From WSZY01 sp964559845 (GTDB lineage Bacteria; Pseudomonadota; Zetaproteobacteria; Mariprofundales; Mariprofundaceae): a stretch of DNA of 6,705 nt. This document shows, one piece after another, positions 5,825 to 6,705 of the stretch. The stretch covers positions 1 through 6,705 of the forward strand of contig CAZLJF010000079.1 of the NCBI GenBank assembly GCA_964559845.1. Direction: 5' to 3'. Below the pieces are notes generated by a model. The model had not been told where the DNA came from. It did not search any database and was given only the letters and a program-made list of their open reading frames with translations. The stretch's first letter is position 1; each line of letters starts with the position of its first letter. A program made the translations under genes and the position numbers.

Positions 5825-6190
5825 TTGAGTGAGATGATGGCAGGGAATGAGAAGCTGGAAGCATTAACGCAGTCAGTCATTGATGCAGTGGAGGAGAAGA
5901 AGGCACAGGATGTGCTGGTGCTGGATGTACGTGGGCAATGCACATTTACAGACCGCTTTGTTCTGGCGACGGGCCGGACAGACAGGCAGTTGAAGGCGAT
6001 TGCACAATCTGTGGCGGAAGCCGCCCATCAGCATGGCCTGACCGTTACGATTGAGGGGCTGGAAGCGATGGAGTGGTTGCTGATTGACCTTGGTGATGTG
6101 GTTGTACATCTGTTTTTGCCCGATGTGCGCGAGGCGTTCCAGTTTGAGCGTCTCTGGGCGAGGCCTGAGGAGGAGACAAAGCAGGGGTGA
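5825..6190 (+). CDS. rsfS: Ribosomal silencing factor RsfS
   Basis: RsfS (Iojap/YbeB family) binds ribosomal protein L14 and blocks joining of the 50S and 30S subunits when nutrients are short. From the TTG at 5825 it has 121 residues (E. coli 105). Conserved blocks are DVLVLDVRG at 29-37, TDRFVLATGRTDRQLKAIAQ at 42-61, and EGLEAMEWLLIDLGDVVVHLF at 78-98, ending in FERLW at 107-111. The TTG at 5825 is 6 nt after GGAG (5815-5818), the best-spaced start. ATGs at 5834 and 5837 are alternatives that would shorten the protein by 3 or 4 residues but lie too far from that site. It starts 1 nt after the nadD stop and overlaps rlmH by 4 nt. The nadD-rsfS-rlmH order is common in proteobacteria. Confidence 0.94.
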   Translation: MSEMMAGNEKLEALTQSVIDAVEEKKAQDVLVLDVRGQCTFTDRFVLATGRTDRQLKAIAQSVAEAAHQHGLTVTIEGLEAMEWLLIDLGDVVVHLFLPDVREAFQFERLWARPEEETKQG

Positions 6191-6636
6191 AGTTGCGCCT
6201 GATTGTGGTCGGGCGGGGTGCGCCCGAGTTGAGCCTGTTTGAAACGCAGTTTTTAAAGCGCCTGAAAGGGCAGTGTTCTCTTGAAATTGTTGAGCTTCCG
6301 GAAGGGAAGGGGAAACAGCTTTCGCAGCGTAAACAGGAAGAGGAGAGGCAGATTCTTAAACATGTATCATCCTCCTTTATCCTCTTTGACGAGCGTGGAA
6401 AAAGCATGACCAGCATGCAGTGGGCAGACTATTTGCAGCGGCTGCATGGTGGCACTTCGCTGGATTTTGTTATTGGCGGTGCAGCCGGCGTGTCGGATGG
6501 CGTGCGTCAGCAGGCCACGGCCTGCTGGAGTCTCTCTGCGCTAACATTTCCGCATAAGCTGGCCCGGGCAGTGGTGCTTGAGCAGCTCTATCGTGCCTTT
6601 ACCATTATTCAGGGACACCCCTACCACAGGGAGTAG
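6187..6636 (+). CDS. rlmH: 23S rRNA pseudouridine-1915 N3-methyltransferase
   Basis: RlmH is a small SPOUT-class methyltransferase that uses S-adenosylmethionine to methylate pseudouridine 1915 of 23S rRNA on assembled ribosomes. It has 149 residues (E. coli 155). Family marks are LFDERGK at 66-72, the cofactor-binding loop FVIGGAAGVSDG at 94-105, SLSALTFPHKLARAVVLEQL at 115-134, YRAFTII at 135-141 and the C-terminal HPYHRE. The start is GTG at 6187, sharing the GTGA overlap with the rsfS stop, which indicates translational coupling. A purine-rich stretch GAGGAGGAG lies at 6167-6175. It continues the large-subunit theme of rpmE-rplU-rpmA, obgE and rsfS. Confidence 0.96.
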   Translation: MKLRLIVVGRGAPELSLFETQFLKRLKGQCSLEIVELPEGKGKQLSQRKQEEERQILKHVSSSFILFDERGKSMTSMQWADYLQRLHGGTSLDFVIGGAAGVSDGVRQQATACWSLSALTFPHKLARAVVLEQLYRAFTIIQGHPYHRE

Positions 6637-6638
6637 TG

Positions 6639-6705
6639 ATGATGCGTCTGTTTCTTTTTACTCTGCTGCTTCTCTGTTGCGCACCATCTGAACTGCAGGC
6701 TGCTC
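6639..6705 (+). CDS. N-terminus of an exported protein, cut by window end
   Basis: Only the first 22 codons are present. The peptide starts MMRLFLFTLLLLCC and continues APSELQAA, a short positive start followed by a strongly hydrophobic stretch and a possible signal-peptidase site after LQA (residue 21). AGGGAG at 6628-6633 fits either ATG at 6639 or 6642. It begins 2 nt after the rlmH stop, so it is probably in the same operon. The identity cannot be read from this fragment. In several proteobacteria an EnvC-like M23 murein hydrolase follows in this neighbourhood, but that is a guess from gene order. Confidence 0.7.
   Translation, partial: MMRLFLFTLLLLCCAPSELQAA

Noticed and set aside
1..6705. 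Mobile elements, CRISPR arrays, tRNA or rRNA genes
   Set aside because: No transposase or integrase coding sequence, evenly spaced direct repeats, or tRNA/rRNA-like sequence was seen on either strand.

Overview
This is an ordinary housekeeping stretch from a Gram-negative proteobacterium, with all genes on the + strand. The order rpmE-rplU-rpmA-obgE-proB-proA-nadD-rsfS-rlmH is a proteobacterial core-gene order. The lipoprotein at the left edge carries an SmpA/OmlA (BamE-like) motif, which points to an outer membrane. The moderate GC content and the gene order would fit a Mariprofundus-like zetaproteobacterium or a related deep-branching proteobacterium. That placement is inference only, because no rRNA or tRNA is present to anchor it.

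Layout. (1) Positions 1-516 hold an AT-richer small lipoprotein gene that ends at its own strong intrinsic terminator. The first 69 bases cannot be assigned to a gene. (2) Positions 517-724 are non-coding. They hold a good sigma70-type promoter just before rpmE, with a GC-rich discriminator, and a short inverted repeat upstream of it. (3) Positions 725-1613 form a compact ribosomal-protein unit (L31, L21, L27) closed by a second intrinsic terminator. (4) Positions 1649-6636 form a tightly packed run: obgE (ribosome-assembly GTPase), proB and proA (first two steps of proline synthesis), nadD (NAD synthesis), rsfS (ribosome silencing factor) and rlmH (23S rRNA methyltransferase). Gaps are short or negative: 20-nt overlap obgE/proB, 38-nt gap proB/proA, 23 nt proA/nadD, 1 nt nadD/rsfS, 4-nt overlap rsfS/rlmH. 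(5) From 6639 to the window end is the start of a further gene with an export signal, cut off by the edge.

How the genes work together. Most of the window serves the large ribosomal subunit: three of its proteins, its assembly GTPase, a factor that blocks its joining to 30S, and the enzyme that methylates pseudouridine 1915 in 23S rRNA. ProB and ProA turn glutamate into glutamate-5-semialdehyde, which cyclises toward proline. NadD makes deamido-NAD. Four of the genes appear to start at GTG or TTG.

I found no new biological system here. The points most worth checking are regulatory: the stringent-type promoter and nearby inverted repeat before rpmE, the terminator between rpmA and obgE without a clear new promoter after it, and a perfect hairpin directly before the rsfS ribosome-binding site.
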